44,450 bases of DNA from Puniceicoccales bacterium Verruco_01 (GCA_001604565.1 LVBV01000002.1:1-44450), one strand, 5' to 3'. Counted from the first letter of the stretch, positions 33,742 to 42,686 are shown. The notes: a model not told the origin generated them from the sequence alone. Numbers and translations are program-made.

Positions 33742-34641
33742 ATGAAGAATCCCCTCCTCGCGCTCGCCGCGCTTGCCGTTCTGCCTCTTGCCGCTTTCTC
33801 CCAAGAGAGCGCGCCCAAACACGTCGTGTTGGAGAATACGGAGCTCCAGAACCTCCACAGCGCCGTCACTAATCGCGATTACCTCATCTACATCGGCTAT
33901 CCCGATTCCTACGCGTCCCATCCGGAGCGCAAGTATCCGGTCGTGTACGTGACGGACGGCTACTGGAGTTTCGTGAAATTTCAGTCGATCGGCTCCAGCC
34001 TTTGGTACGACCAGATCGTGCCCGAATACATCGTCGTCGGCATCGGTTATGTGGGAGACAAGGTGGACTACAACCGCGAGCGGATGTTCGAGCTTTCGCC
34101 CTCCGAGCAGAAGGAGGGGTATTATGCGAGGACCAAGGTGCCCACAGGCGGCTCCCGCGCCTTCCTCACCTCCATCAAGAGCGAAATCATCCCTTTCGTC
34201 GAATCGCACACCCGGGCCGATCCATCCTTCCGCGTGATGGCGGGAACCTCGATGGGCGGGCTTTTCTCGCTCTTTGCGATGTATGAGGAGCCGGGCCTCT
34301 TTCAGGGCGTGATCTCCGCCTCGCCCGCCGTGGTATGGGATAATTGCTGGCTTTTCCGCAGGGAGAGCGAGCTTCGCAATCTGGCGCTCGGCGAAGATTC
34401 CAAGGGCACGTATCACGTTCCCGCGCGCCTTTTTATGAGCGTGGGCGACGGCGAGTGGCCTTCCTTCACGGGTGGCATTCTCGCCTTCAACGAGATCATC
34501 AAGTCAGGCAACTATGTCGACTTCGCCTACGAGTTTCAGGTGTTCCCCGGCGAGCGTCACGGCGGCAGCGCCCTCACTGCGTTCCAGGCGGGCATCCGCT
34601 TCGTTTTCAAGCCGATGATGCCCTCGCCTGTGATGCCGTAA
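33742..34641 (+). CDS. Exported alpha/beta-hydrolase esterase (esterase D / Fes-like)
   Basis: This 299-residue serine esterase has a signal peptide (1-20, ending PLAAFS). The alpha/beta-hydrolase nucleophile elbow is AGTSMGG with Ser170. The likely general base is His273 in GERHGGS, and an acidic partner is Asp236 or Glu238. The YPVVYVTDGYW strand and the oxyanion loop fit the PF00756-type esterase family, which includes feruloyl, acetylxylan and siderophore esterases. It lies inside the hexuronate operon between uxuA and kdgK, so an esterase that removes acetyl, feruloyl or glucuronoyl esters from xylan is the best guess. It does not show CE15 glucuronoyl esterase motifs that I can recognise. 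The substrate is not proven. Confidence 0.82.
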   Translation: MKNPLLALAALAVLPLAAFSQESAPKHVVLENTELQNLHSAVTNRDYLIYIGYPDSYASHPERKYPVVYVTDGYWSFVKFQSIGSSLWYDQIVPEYIVVGIGYVGDKVDYNRERMFELSPSEQKEGYYARTKVPTGGSRAFLTSIKSEIIPFVESHTRADPSFRVMAGTSMGGLFSLFAMYEEPGLFQGVISASPAVVWDNCWLFRRESELRNLALGEDSKGTYHVPARLFMSVGDGEWPSFTGGILAFNEIIKSGNYVDFAYEFQVFPGERHGGSALTAFQAGIRFVFKPMMPSPVMP

Positions 34642-34669
34642 TCACCCTAGTCGTTTTTCCCCAAGGATC

Positions 34670-35782
34670 ATGAGCCAACTCACTGTCAAACCCGCTCACA
34701 TCTGCAAATACGCCTGCGTGTCGCTCGGCGAGATCATGCTGCGCCTTGATCCCGGTGAAGGCCGCGTCCACACGGCGCGCCACTTCACCGCATGGGAGGG
34801 CGGCGGCGAATACAACGTGTGCCGGGGGCTGCGCCGCTGCTTCGGCCTGAAGACCGCCGCCGTCACCGCCTTTGCGGACAACCCGGTGGGACGCCTTGTG
34901 GAGGACTTCATGCTGCAGGGCGGCGTGGACACCGATTTCGTCATCTGGAAGGAATATGACGGGGTGGGGCGGCGCGTGCGCAACGGCCTCAACTTCACGG
35001 AGCGCGGCTTCGGCATCCGCGGCGCGGTGGGCACTCCGGACCGCGGACACACGGCGATCTCGCAGCTTTCCCCCGGCGAGGTGAACTGGGAGAAGATTTT
35101 CGGTGAGTGCGGATCCCGCTGGTTCCACACGGGCGGCATCTACGCGGCGCTGAGTGAGACCGCGCCGCTTGTCATCATCGAGGCCATGAAGGCCGCCAAG
35201 GCGCACGGCACCATCGTGAGCTACGACCTCAACTACCGTCCGAGTCTCTGGAAGGACATCGGCGGCAAGGCCAAGTGCCAGCAGGTGAACCGCGAGATCG
35301 CCAAGTACGTCGATGTCATGATCGGCAACGAGGAGGACTTTTCCGCGTCCCTCGGCTATGAGGTGGAAGGTGTTGATGAAAACCTCTCGGCGCTCGATCC
35401 CTCTGCCTTCAAGAAGATGATTGGCAAGGTCGTGGCGGATTATCCGAACTTCAAGGCCTGCGCCACCACGCTTCGAAATGCCAAGACGGCGACACTCAAC
35501 GAATGGAGCGCGCTCCTCTGGGCGGACGGCGCCTTCTACGAGCCGCGCCGCAAGTTCGTGGGTGACGACATCCTAGAGATTTTCGATCGCGTCGGCGGCG
35601 GTGACAGCTTTGCGAGCGGCCTCATCTACGGCTTCATGGAGATCGGCAATCCGCAGGCCGCCGTCGATTACGGCTGCGCCCACGGAGCACTGGCCATGAC
35701 CACCCCCGGCGACACCTCCATGGCCACCCTGAAGGAGGTCAAAAAGATCGTCGGCGGCGGCGGAGCCCGAGTGGACCGCTAG
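34670..35782 (+). CDS. kdgK: 2-keto-3-deoxygluconate kinase (PfkB family)
   Basis: This 370-residue sugar kinase phosphorylates KDG to KDPG. The opening SLGEIMLRLDPGEGRV and WEGGGEYNVCRGLRR match KdgK-type PfkB kinases. The C-terminal PfkB signature FDRVGGGDSFASGLIYGF carries the catalytic Asp and the anion hole. VSYDLNYRPSLW is the usual second motif. It is somewhat longer than the common 310-340 residues, with an insert around residues 225-255. An AAGG element lies just before the ATG. Its place between uxuA and eda fixes the function. Confidence 0.93.
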   Translation: MSQLTVKPAHICKYACVSLGEIMLRLDPGEGRVHTARHFTAWEGGGEYNVCRGLRRCFGLKTAAVTAFADNPVGRLVEDFMLQGGVDTDFVIWKEYDGVGRRVRNGLNFTERGFGIRGAVGTPDRGHTAISQLSPGEVNWEKIFGECGSRWFHTGGIYAALSETAPLVIIEAMKAAKAHGTIVSYDLNYRPSLWKDIGGKAKCQQVNREIAKYVDVMIGNEEDFSASLGYEVEGVDENLSALDPSAFKKMIGKVVADYPNFKACATTLRNAKTATLNEWSALLWADGAFYEPRRKFVGDDILEIFDRVGGGDSFASGLIYGFMEIGNPQAAVDYGCAHGALAMTTPGDTSMATLKEVKKIVGGGGARVDR

Positions 35783-35814
35783 ATTCCTCTTCAACCTCGA
35801 ACGAATTCCCCATC

Positions 35815-36459
35815 ATGGACACCATCGAACGCATTGCGCGGCAGCCGGTTCTGCCGGTCATCGTGATTGACGACGCCGAGAGCGCCGTTCCGCTTGCCGA
35901 GGCCCTTGTCGCAGGCGGCATGACCTCCATCGAGATCACCTTCCGCACGAGCGCCGCCGCCGAGGCCATCAAACGCATCCGCGATTGCGTTCCGGACATG
36001 CTGGTGGGCGCCGGAACGCTCCTTTCCCCCGAGAACGCCGAAGCCGCGCTGGAAGCCGGTGCCGAGTTCGGCCTGGCCCCCGGTCTTTCCGAAGAGGTGG
36101 TGAACGTCTTTGCCGATGCGGACAAGCTCTTCATCCCCGGTATCATGACGCCGACGGAGATCAATCAGGCCGCCTCGATGGGCTGCCAGTACCTCAAGTT
36201 CTTCCCGGCGGAGACGGCGGGCGGCGCGGCGAACCTCAAGGCGATGAACGCCGCCTACAAGCATCTGGGCCTCAAATACTGCCCGACGGGCGGCATCACC
36301 CTCGCAAACATGGAAAAGTATCTTTCCCTCCCGGAGGTCTTTGCCGTCGGCGGATCGTGGATCGCCACGCGCGAGCAGATCGCCTCGGGTAACTGGGAGG
36401 CGATCGCCGGACAGGCGCGCGCGGCCCTCACGCAGGCTTCCAGAATCAGGCAGGCGTAA
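35815..36459 (+). CDS. eda: 2-keto-3-deoxy-6-phosphogluconate aldolase
   Basis: This 214-residue class I aldolase splits KDPG into pyruvate and glyceraldehyde-3-phosphate. The Schiff-base Lys128 is in YLKFFPAE, the catalytic Glu40 and Arg44 are in IEITFRT, and VGAGTLLSPENAEAALEAGAEF and CPTGGITLANMEKYL (phosphate binding) follow. The length is normal. The stop is 2 nt before uxaC, so the two are translated together. It is the last step of the pathway encoded by this operon. Confidence 0.96.
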   Translation: MDTIERIARQPVLPVIVIDDAESAVPLAEALVAGGMTSIEITFRTSAAAEAIKRIRDCVPDMLVGAGTLLSPENAEAALEAGAEFGLAPGLSEEVVNVFADADKLFIPGIMTPTEINQAASMGCQYLKFFPAETAGGAANLKAMNAAYKHLGLKYCPTGGITLANMEKYLSLPEVFAVGGSWIATREQIASGNWEAIAGQARAALTQASRIRQA

Positions 36460-36461
36460 TC

Positions 36462-37865
36462 ATGAGCTTCATCACCGACGACTTTGTTCTTTCCACCCAA
36501 ACAGCCCGCGAACTGTACCACGGTTTTGCGGAAAACCGCCCGATCCTCGACTACCACTGCCACCTTTCCCCGAAGGACCTCGCGGCGAACCGCCGCTATG
36601 CGAACCTGACGGAAATCTGGCTGGAGGGCGACCACTACAAGTGGCGCGCCATGAGGGCGAACGGCGAGCCGGAAGCCTGTTGCACCGGCAAGGCCGATCC
36701 GTACGAAAAGTTCCTGTCCTTCGCCCGCACGGTGCCGAAGACCCTGCGGAACCCGCTCTATCACTGGACGCATCTGGAACTGAAGCGTTACTTCGGCATC
36801 GACGAACTGTTGTCGGAAAAGACCGCGCCCGCGATTTGGGAGAAGGCGAATGCCGCCCTTGCGTCGGAGGGTATGGACAGTTGGGGCATCCTCAAGAAGT
36901 TCAACGTCGCGATGGTGGGGACGACGGACGACCCCTGCGACGACCTCGCCTTTCATGCCGCGCTGGCTAAGAGCGCCTGTCCTGCGAAGGTCCTGCCGAC
37001 TTACCGGCCCGACAAGGCGAACGCTGTGACCAATCCCGTGAGCTGGAACAAGTGGGTGGATGCCCTCGCTGCCGCTTTTGGAAGCGATTGCGACACCTTC
37101 TCCTCCTTTGTCGATGCGTTGGATGCGCGACTGGACTTCTTTGCCGCGCACGGCGCAAGGGCGACCGACCACGGCTTTTCGCAATGCCCGGCCCTCATCG
37201 CCACGGACACCGAGGCGGCGGCCACCTTCGAGAAAGCCCGCAGCCACCGTGCCGTCTCCGCCGACGAGGCCGAGGGCTTTGCCGGGAACCTCCTTGCGCA
37301 CCTTGGCGAAAAGATCTGCGAGAAGGGGATGGTGATGCAACTGCACGTCGGCGCCGCGCGCAACGTGAATGCGGGCATGATGAAGAATTACGGGCCGGAC
37401 GCCGGGTGCGACACGGTGGGCGACTACCGCCAGGGCCCGGGCCTCATCAAGATCCTTGGCGAGCTTTCCGCGCGCGGAAAACTCCCGAAGACGGTGATTT
37501 ACAACCTCAATCCCGCCGATAACGCGCTCTTTGCCGCGATGTGCGGCAACTTCTTTAAAGAGGGCGGCCCCGGCTGGATGCAGTACGGCAGCGGCTGGTG
37601 GTTTTTGGACCAGAACTTCGGCATCCGCGCGCAGCTTGACTCGCTTTCCTCGCTCGGTCTCCTTGCCAACTTCATCGGCATGCTGACGGATTCCCGCAGC
37701 ATGATGAGCTATCCGCGCCACGAGTACTTCCGCCGCATCCTGTGCGACGTGATCGGCAGCGATGTGGAAAAGGGCCTCATCCCGGCGGACATGCAGAGCC
37801 TCGGCAATATGGTGGAGGACATCTCCCACAGGAACGCCGAAAAATATCTCGGGCTGGTTAAATAA
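36462..37865 (+). CDS. uxaC: Glucuronate isomerase
   Basis: This 467-residue enzyme isomerises D-glucuronate to D-fructuronate (and galacturonate to tagaturonate), the first catabolic step. Family signatures are ILDYHCHLSPKDLA with the metal-binding His pair near residue 28, YHWTHLELKRYFGI, GTTDDPCDD, QLHVGAARNVN and FIGMLTDSRSMMSYPRHEYFRRIL. It matches UxaC in size (470 in E. coli). It starts 2 nt after eda. No uxaB or uxaA for the galacturonate branch is present, so glucuronate is the likely substrate. Confidence 0.97.
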   Translation: MSFITDDFVLSTQTARELYHGFAENRPILDYHCHLSPKDLAANRRYANLTEIWLEGDHYKWRAMRANGEPEACCTGKADPYEKFLSFARTVPKTLRNPLYHWTHLELKRYFGIDELLSEKTAPAIWEKANAALASEGMDSWGILKKFNVAMVGTTDDPCDDLAFHAALAKSACPAKVLPTYRPDKANAVTNPVSWNKWVDALAAAFGSDCDTFSSFVDALDARLDFFAAHGARATDHGFSQCPALIATDTEAAATFEKARSHRAVSADEAEGFAGNLLAHLGEKICEKGMVMQLHVGAARNVNAGMMKNYGPDAGCDTVGDYRQGPGLIKILGELSARGKLPKTVIYNLNPADNALFAAMCGNFFKEGGPGWMQYGSGWWFLDQNFGIRAQLDSLSSLGLLANFIGMLTDSRSMMSYPRHEYFRRILCDVIGSDVEKGLIPADMQSLGNMVEDISHRNAEKYLGLVK

Positions 37866-37972
37866 TTAGGACGAGGCCGTGCTTTGACTTGTCCCTCACC
37901 GGCGCATGATGGCACCGGCTCTCTTCTTGCGCCCGTAACGGCGCTTCTACCCCTCAGAAAAGACTCCAAATC

Positions 37973-39247
37973 ATGACCGACCCCCAACCCCGTGGCGCGT
38001 CCTTCGGCAATTATCGCTGGCGGATCTGCGCTCTCTTGTTCTTCGCGACGACGATCAACTATCTCGATCGCAGCATTCTCGGCGTCCTAGCCCCGACTCT
38101 CAAGGAGGATATCGGCTGGACGGACATCGAATACGGCTACATAGGCACGGTTTTCACCGCCGCCTATGCGCTGGGACTTGTGGGCTTCGGCTGGTTCGTG
38201 GACCGCTTCGGCACCAAGATCGGTTACGCGGTGTCGCTCACGGCGTGGAGCCTGGCGGCGATGGCACACGCCCTCGTCAGCACGGTTTTGGGCTTTGGAA
38301 TCGTGCGCGGCCTTCTGGGATTAAGCGAATCGGGCAACTTCCCCTCGGCAATCAAGGCCACGGCGGAATGGTTCCCGAAGAAGGAGAGGGCGCTTGCCAC
38401 GGGCATCTTCAACTCCGGCGCGAACATCGGCGCGATCCTTGCCCCGGCGGTCGTGCCGTGGCTCACCATCACCTATGGCTGGCCGGCGGCCTTTGTCGTG
38501 ACGGGTGGCGTGGGCCTTGTGTGGCTCTTTTTCTGGGGACTGTATTACCGCAGACCCGATGACGAAAAGAAGCTTTCCAAGGCGGAGCTCGAATACATCC
38601 AGAGCGACAAGGAAGAGGCGGTGAAGCAGGAGAAAATCCCGTGGCTGCACCTGCTTCGCTTCCGGCAGACTTGGGCCTTCGTCATCGGCAAGTTCATGAC
38701 GGACCCTGTCTGGTGGTTTTACCTTTACTGGCTTGGCCTGTATCTCAACGAGAACTTCGGCGTGAAGCTCAAAGGACTGGCCCTGCCGCTCATCGTCATT
38801 TACACGATGTCGAGCGTGGGCTCAATCGGCGGCGGATGGTTCTCGGGTTTCCTCATCGGTCGCGGCATGGTCGTGGGCCGCGCAAGGCGTCTGACGATGC
38901 TCCTTTTCGCGTGCATGGTCGTCCCGGTCGTCATCGCGGCATGGACGCAGAGCATGTGGCTCGCGGTGCTCCTGATCGGCGTGGCGGCGGCGGCGCATCA
39001 GGGCTGGTCCGCCAACATTTTCACCACCGTTTCGGACATGTTCCCCAAGCGGGCCGTGGGCTCGGTGACGGGCCTAGGCGGTATGGCGGGGTCGGTCGGC
39101 GGGATGCTCTTCATGGCGGCCTCCGGATGGATCCTCAAGTGGACGGGCAACTATGTGACGCTGTTTCTTGTCTGCGGATCGGCCTATCTGCTGGCCCTCG
39201 GCATCATGACTGTCCTCACGTGGAAGGCGAAGCCGGTGGACCTGTAA
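37973..39247 (+). CDS. exuT: Hexuronate transporter of the MFS (ACS family)
   Basis: This 424-residue proton-coupled importer has twelve helices. The N-terminus YRWRICALLFFATTINYLDR and the RFGTKIGYAVSLTAWSLAAM segment (MFS motif A-like), then RGLLGLSESGNFPSAIKATAEWF, are typical of the anion:cation symporter family that includes ExuT. WWFYLYWLGLYLNENFG and the late GLGGMAGSVGGMLF segment also match. With uxaC upstream it most likely imports glucuronate (and perhaps galacturonate). The 107-nt gap before it may hold a weak promoter, so it could be transcribed both with and apart from the operon. Confidence 0.93.
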   Translation: MTDPQPRGASFGNYRWRICALLFFATTINYLDRSILGVLAPTLKEDIGWTDIEYGYIGTVFTAAYALGLVGFGWFVDRFGTKIGYAVSLTAWSLAAMAHALVSTVLGFGIVRGLLGLSESGNFPSAIKATAEWFPKKERALATGIFNSGANIGAILAPAVVPWLTITYGWPAAFVVTGGVGLVWLFFWGLYYRRPDDEKKLSKAELEYIQSDKEEAVKQEKIPWLHLLRFRQTWAFVIGKFMTDPVWWFYLYWLGLYLNENFGVKLKGLALPLIVIYTMSSVGSIGGGWFSGFLIGRGMVVGRARRLTMLLFACMVVPVVIAAWTQSMWLAVLLIGVAAAAHQGWSANIFTTVSDMFPKRAVGSVTGLGGMAGSVGGMLFMAASGWILKWTGNYVTLFLVCGSAYLLALGIMTVLTWKAKPVDL

Positions 39248-39272
39248 ACCGGTTCCCTACGGTAATTCTCAC

Positions 39273-39304
39273 GCGGCGCGCAGGGAGCAACTCCGGCGCG
39301 CCGC
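39273..39304. terminator. GC-rich hairpin between convergent exuT and folC
   Basis: Arms GCGGCGCGC (39273-39281) and GCGCGCCGC (39296-39304), plus an inner GGAG/CTCC pair, form a long interrupted stem in the 69-nt convergent gap. No T-run follows on either side, so factor-independent termination is not assured. Confidence 0.45.
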
Positions 39305-39316
39305 TTCGCGTACGGG

Positions 39317-40654
39317 CTACTTTTGCAGGCGCTTGTTGCCGGGGCCGTCTTGCAGGTCCTGTTCCGCCGGGGGAGTTGCGTAGTAGAGGGCCTCCATGAG
39401 TTCGCCGAGAAGGTAGATGGAGCCCGTGGCGACCACCGTTTCGCCGGGGTTTCCCACGGTGCAGACGCCGGGTGTGGGGATTACCTCGCGCACCTTTGCC
39501 CTCCGGGTCTTTCCCGCAAAATCCCTCGGCATCGCGGCTTCTAGTTCCTCGAAGGAGAGAGCCCGCTGCTGGGCCGGGTGCATGAGGACGATCTCGCGGG
39601 CGTGGCGCGCCACGGCGGCGAGGATCGCGCTCGCGCGGCGCGTGCCGAGGGACCCGCAAAGGACAATCGGCTTGTAACCGAGCTTCTTTTCCAGCTCGGC
39701 GAGGTTTTCCTCCAGCATGGAGGCGGCTTCCTCGTTGTGTGCGGCGTCGAAGATGATGGTCTTGCCGTCGGAAAGGTGACGCTCGTCCCAGCGGCCCGCC
39801 CACACCACGCGGGAGAGGCCCCGGCGGATCGCCTCCCGCGGCACGGGAAGCTTTTCGGAAAGAATCTCCACGGCCATCGTGGCGAGGGCGGCGTTGCGGC
39901 GCTGGTAGTGCCCGGCGAGGTTCGTCGCGGGGTAGTTGGAATCGTCGCAGCCGTACTCTGCCGTGACGCTGTAGAGGGGGCTGCTGCGCTCCTTTGCGAT
40001 GCGGCGGATGGTGTCCTCGGCCTCCTTCGGCAGGCAGCCGATGAGGACGGGTTTGCCGGGTTTGATGATGCCGGCCTTTTCGGTTGCGATCTCTGTCAGC
40101 GTGTCGCCGAGAATTTCGGTGTGGTCGTAGCCGATGGAGGTGATGATGGAAAGTTCCGGCGTCACGACGTTCGTTGCATCGAGCCGTCCGCCGAGGCCCA
40201 CCTCAACGAGCGCCACGTCCACTTTTTCTTCCGCGAAGGTGAGAAGGCCCATCGCCGTGAGGAACTCGAAGAAGCTCGGCGCGTCGTCGGGGTCCACCTT
40301 TGCCAGTTTTTCCGCCACGGGCATGAGTTCGCGCACACCCTGCACGATCTTCTCCTGCGAGAGGATGCGGCGGTCCACCTGAATGCGTTCGCCAAGTTGC
40401 ACCAAGTGCGGCGAGGTGAAGAGCCCCGTGCGATAGCCCGCCTCGTGGTAAATCGCGTCCAGCATCGCCGCCGTGGAGCCTTTTCCGTTGGTTCCGGCGA
40501 TGTGCAGGATGGGATAACGGTTTTCCGGTGCGCCCAGTTCACGGGAGAGAAGGCGCATGCGGTCGATGCCGTACTTCGCGCCAAAATACTTCAGGCTGTA
40601 CAGGTACGCCTTCACGTCGGCGTAATCGTCAAGCTTCGGGGATGCCTGCTGCAT
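39317..40654 (-). CDS. folC: Folylpolyglutamate / dihydrofolate synthase
   Basis: This 445-residue Mur-ligase-like ATP enzyme adds glutamate to folates and/or joins dihydropteroate and glutamate. Signatures are YPILHIAGTNGKGSTAAMLDAI (P-loop at about residues 54-60), TGLFTSPHLVQLGERIQV, VGLGGRLDATNV, SIGYDHTEILGDTLTEIATEKAGI and the C-terminal FDAAHNEEAASML. The open frame continues upstream into comF, but that part is a shadow, so ATG 40654 is the start. It follows comF by 14 nt, a common pairing. The end is Lys/Gln-rich. Confidence 0.95.
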   Translation of the reverse strand: MQQASPKLDDYADVKAYLYSLKYFGAKYGIDRMRLLSRELGAPENRYPILHIAGTNGKGSTAAMLDAIYHEAGYRTGLFTSPHLVQLGERIQVDRRILSQEKIVQGVRELMPVAEKLAKVDPDDAPSFFEFLTAMGLLTFAEEKVDVALVEVGLGGRLDATNVVTPELSIITSIGYDHTEILGDTLTEIATEKAGIIKPGKPVLIGCLPKEAEDTIRRIAKERSSPLYSVTAEYGCDDSNYPATNLAGHYQRRNAALATMAVEILSEKLPVPREAIRRGLSRVVWAGRWDERHLSDGKTIIFDAAHNEEAASMLEENLAELEKKLGYKPIVLCGSLGTRRASAILAAVARHAREIVLMHPAQQRALSFEELEAAMPRDFAGKTRRAKVREVIPTPGVCTVGNPGETVVATGSIYLLGELMEALYYATPPAEQDLQDGPGNKRLQK

Positions 40655-40668
40655 CCGGACTGTATGCC

Positions 40669-41403
40669 TTAGGCGCGGGCGAGGGTCAAGACGCAGGGCC
40701 GCCCGGCCCCCGCCGCAAGGAGCGCCGCCGCGCAGGCGTCGAGTGTGGCGCCCGTCGTCATCACGTCGTCCACGAGCACGTAGCGCAGGCCCGCGCGCAC
40801 GTCCTCGCGGGCCCGGAAGGCGTCCCGGACGTTGCTGCGGCGCTCCTTCACGGAAAGGGCCGTCTGCGTGCCGGTGTCGCGCACGCGGGTTAGTAGATTT
40901 TTCCGCGAGGCTCCGGCGCATTGTGCGAAGAGATCCGCAAGCCATTCGCTCTGGTTGTAGCCTCTTTCGCGCTGCCGGGCGGGGAAGAGCGGCACGGGGA
41001 CGAGGATCGTTCCCCGCAGGAACTCCAGAACGTCCGGGCGGCCTTCCAGCATTTTGCGCACATCGGAGAGAACCGCACGCAGGCCCTCGTACTTGAGGCC
41101 TTTCACAAGCGCCTCCGCGGGACCGTCGTAGCGAAGGAGTGTTGCCCCGCGGTCCCAGCGCGCGGCCACTTCCTCGCAGTCGGCGCAGCGGCGCGGTCCC
41201 GCGACGACGCCCTCGAAGGGCAGTCCGCAGGCCGAGCAGCAGTTTTCCGCGCGTGTGAGGGGCAGTTTGCCGGCGCACTCGTCGCAGAACCACTCGTAGC
41301 GCGTTCCTGCGGGCGCCCCGCAGGCCACGCAGTCGCGTGGGTAGGCGAGGTCCGCCAGCGCGGAGGCCGACCGGGCAAGAAATCGCTGTACGTCCGCAGT
41401 CAT
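40669..41403 (-). CDS. comF: ComF family phosphoribosyltransferase-like protein
   Basis: This 244-residue protein has an N-terminal zinc-ribbon part with CxxC pairs (Cys25/28, 40/43, 56/59 and 73/76) and a C-terminal type I phosphoribosyltransferase fold. The PRPP-binding loop is YVLVDDVMTTGATLDACA, and VPVPLFPARQRERGYNQSEWLA is the usual ComF signature. ComF is needed for DNA uptake in competent bacteria, but in many species its function is unclear. No com genes other than this are seen. It precedes folC in what is probably a two-gene operon. Confidence 0.93.
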   Translation of the reverse strand: MTADVQRFLARSASALADLAYPRDCVACGAPAGTRYEWFCDECAGKLPLTRAENCCSACGLPFEGVVAGPRRCADCEEVAARWDRGATLLRYDGPAEALVKGLKYEGLRAVLSDVRKMLEGRPDVLEFLRGTILVPVPLFPARQRERGYNQSEWLADLFAQCAGASRKNLLTRVRDTGTQTALSVKERRSNVRDAFRAREDVRAGLRYVLVDDVMTTGATLDACAAALLAAGAGRPCVLTLARA

Positions 41404-41618
41404 TGGGGGTTGCTGCTGAAGGAAGATCGATACGGCGTTGGGAATGAGAAAGTTGCAGTCGGTATTGGCGATGACGGCAACGCAACCCCGACCGCGGCTC
41501 CGTAGTCCGGGTGAACGTGGTTGTCGTCGTGCTCCGCCATGTTCTCCCGGAAGGAGAAGTCTCGCCTCAGTCGGACGCGTGGCAACCCCGAAAACGGGAC
41601 GTGGTTCATTCGACAGGT

Positions 41619-41650
41619 TTGACTGGCGCGAATCGAAAACGGCGTATAAC
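41619..41650 (+). promoter_or_regulatory. Possible promoter of the acetyltransferase gene
   Basis: TTGACT (41619-41624), a long 20-nt spacer and a good -10 TATAAC (41645-41650, 5 of 6) end 4 nt before ATG 41655 and 10 nt before ATG 41661. The second ATG would be nearly leaderless. Confidence 0.35.
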
Positions 41651-41654
41651 CTGC

Positions 41655-42524
41655 ATGGCCATGCCTACGTTCCCTGCGTCTCCCGAAAATGTTGAAATCG
41701 CGACCATGCGGCGCGACGAACTCGACACGGTTGTCCAATGGGCCGCGAAGGAATGTTGGAACCCGGGTCTCTGTGACGCGCCGTGTAACTACGCCGCCGA
41801 TCCGGACGGTTTTATCATCGCCCGCATCGACGGAAAGCCCGTCGGGAGCATTTCGGCGGTGCGCTACGAATCCGGCTACGGCTTCATGGGCTTTTTCATC
41901 GTCCTGCCCGAATTCCGGGGCCGGGGCATCGGTCGGCTGCTCTGGAAGGAGGCGCTGCGCCGTCTCGAAGGCCGCGTGATCGGCCTCGACGGGGTGATGG
42001 CAATGGTCTCCTGCTATGCGAAAAGCGGCTTTGTGACGCACCACGTGAACGCCCGGTACCGCTTTGTCGCGGCTCCGGCGGCGGTGGCGCCCACGGTGAA
42101 ACGCCTTTCGAGCCTGCCGCTTGCCAGAATTCTGGATTATGACCGCAAGCACCATCCGGCCTCCCGGACCGCATTCCTCGACCAATGGGTGCGGATTCCC
42201 GGCTCCCACGGCTTTGTCTCGGTGACGGACAACCGCGTGGAGGGCTATGGCGTTGTCCGTCCCTCGGAAAACGGTTGGCGCATCGGCCCGCTCTTTGCCG
42301 ACAACGCGGCGGTGGCCGGGAATCTTCTTGGCGCCCTTTGCGGCAGTGTTCCCTCCGGTGAGAGCCTTTTCATGGACGTTCCCGGCTGCAATGCAGCGGC
42401 CACCGCCCTTGCGGAGAAGCGGGGCGTCGAAAGACTCTTCGAAACAGCGCGCATGTACCGGGGCGGAACTCCCGCGCTCAACTGGGATGGCGTCTTCGGC
42501 GTCACGAGCGTCGAACTGGTGTAG
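41655..42524 (+). CDS. Two-domain GNAT N-acetyltransferase
   Basis: This 289-residue protein has an N-terminal GNAT domain (about residues 10-140) with the acetyl-CoA binding motif A, PEFRGRGIGRLLWKEAL. A second, more divergent acetyltransferase-like half (about 150-285, with YGVVRPSENGWRIGPLFAD and VPGCNAAATALAEKRGVER) resembles the Acetyltransf_18/YitH type. The substrate is unknown. The frame is open upstream but not coding-like. I take ATG 41655, and ATG 41661 is equally good given the -10 element. It stands alone between comF and the chemoreceptor, and similar short sequence elements lie on both sides of it. Confidence 0.88.
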   Translation: MAMPTFPASPENVEIATMRRDELDTVVQWAAKECWNPGLCDAPCNYAADPDGFIIARIDGKPVGSISAVRYESGYGFMGFFIVLPEFRGRGIGRLLWKEALRRLEGRVIGLDGVMAMVSCYAKSGFVTHHVNARYRFVAAPAAVAPTVKRLSSLPLARILDYDRKHHPASRTAFLDQWVRIPGSHGFVSVTDNRVEGYGVVRPSENGWRIGPLFADNAAVAGNLLGALCGSVPSGESLFMDVPGCNAAATALAEKRGVERLFETARMYRGGTPALNWDGVFGVTSVELV

Positions 42525-42580
42525 GGCGTTCCCCGCGAAGAAACCGTCTGTGCCGATTCGTGAGCGAACCCGAAAACAAG

Positions 42581-42672
42581 CGGGGACGTCCCGGCACCGT
42601 TGCAATCCATCCGTAAAGCGGATTTCGCCCCTGAAACCCGGCAATGGTGCGATACAATGCGGAACGTCCCCG
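42581..42672. repeat. 9-bp inverted repeat between convergent genes
   Basis: CGGGGACGT (42581-42589) is exactly complementary to ACGTCCCCG (42664-42672), separated by 74 nt, in the 162-nt gap between the acetyltransferase and chemoreceptor stops. A weak long-range stem is possible. No terminator with a T-run was found in this gap. Confidence 0.4.
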
Positions 42673-42686
42673 TCGAAGTGAAAGTT

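Noticed and set aside
36954..36990. Possible frameshift in uxaC because of many alternative frames
   Set aside because: The 467-residue frame is continuous and matches the whole length of glucuronate isomerase.
40655..41485. Upstream extension of the folC frame through comF
   Set aside because: The extension is Arg/Pro-rich shadow sequence overlapping the well-supported comF; folC family sequence begins at ATG 40654.
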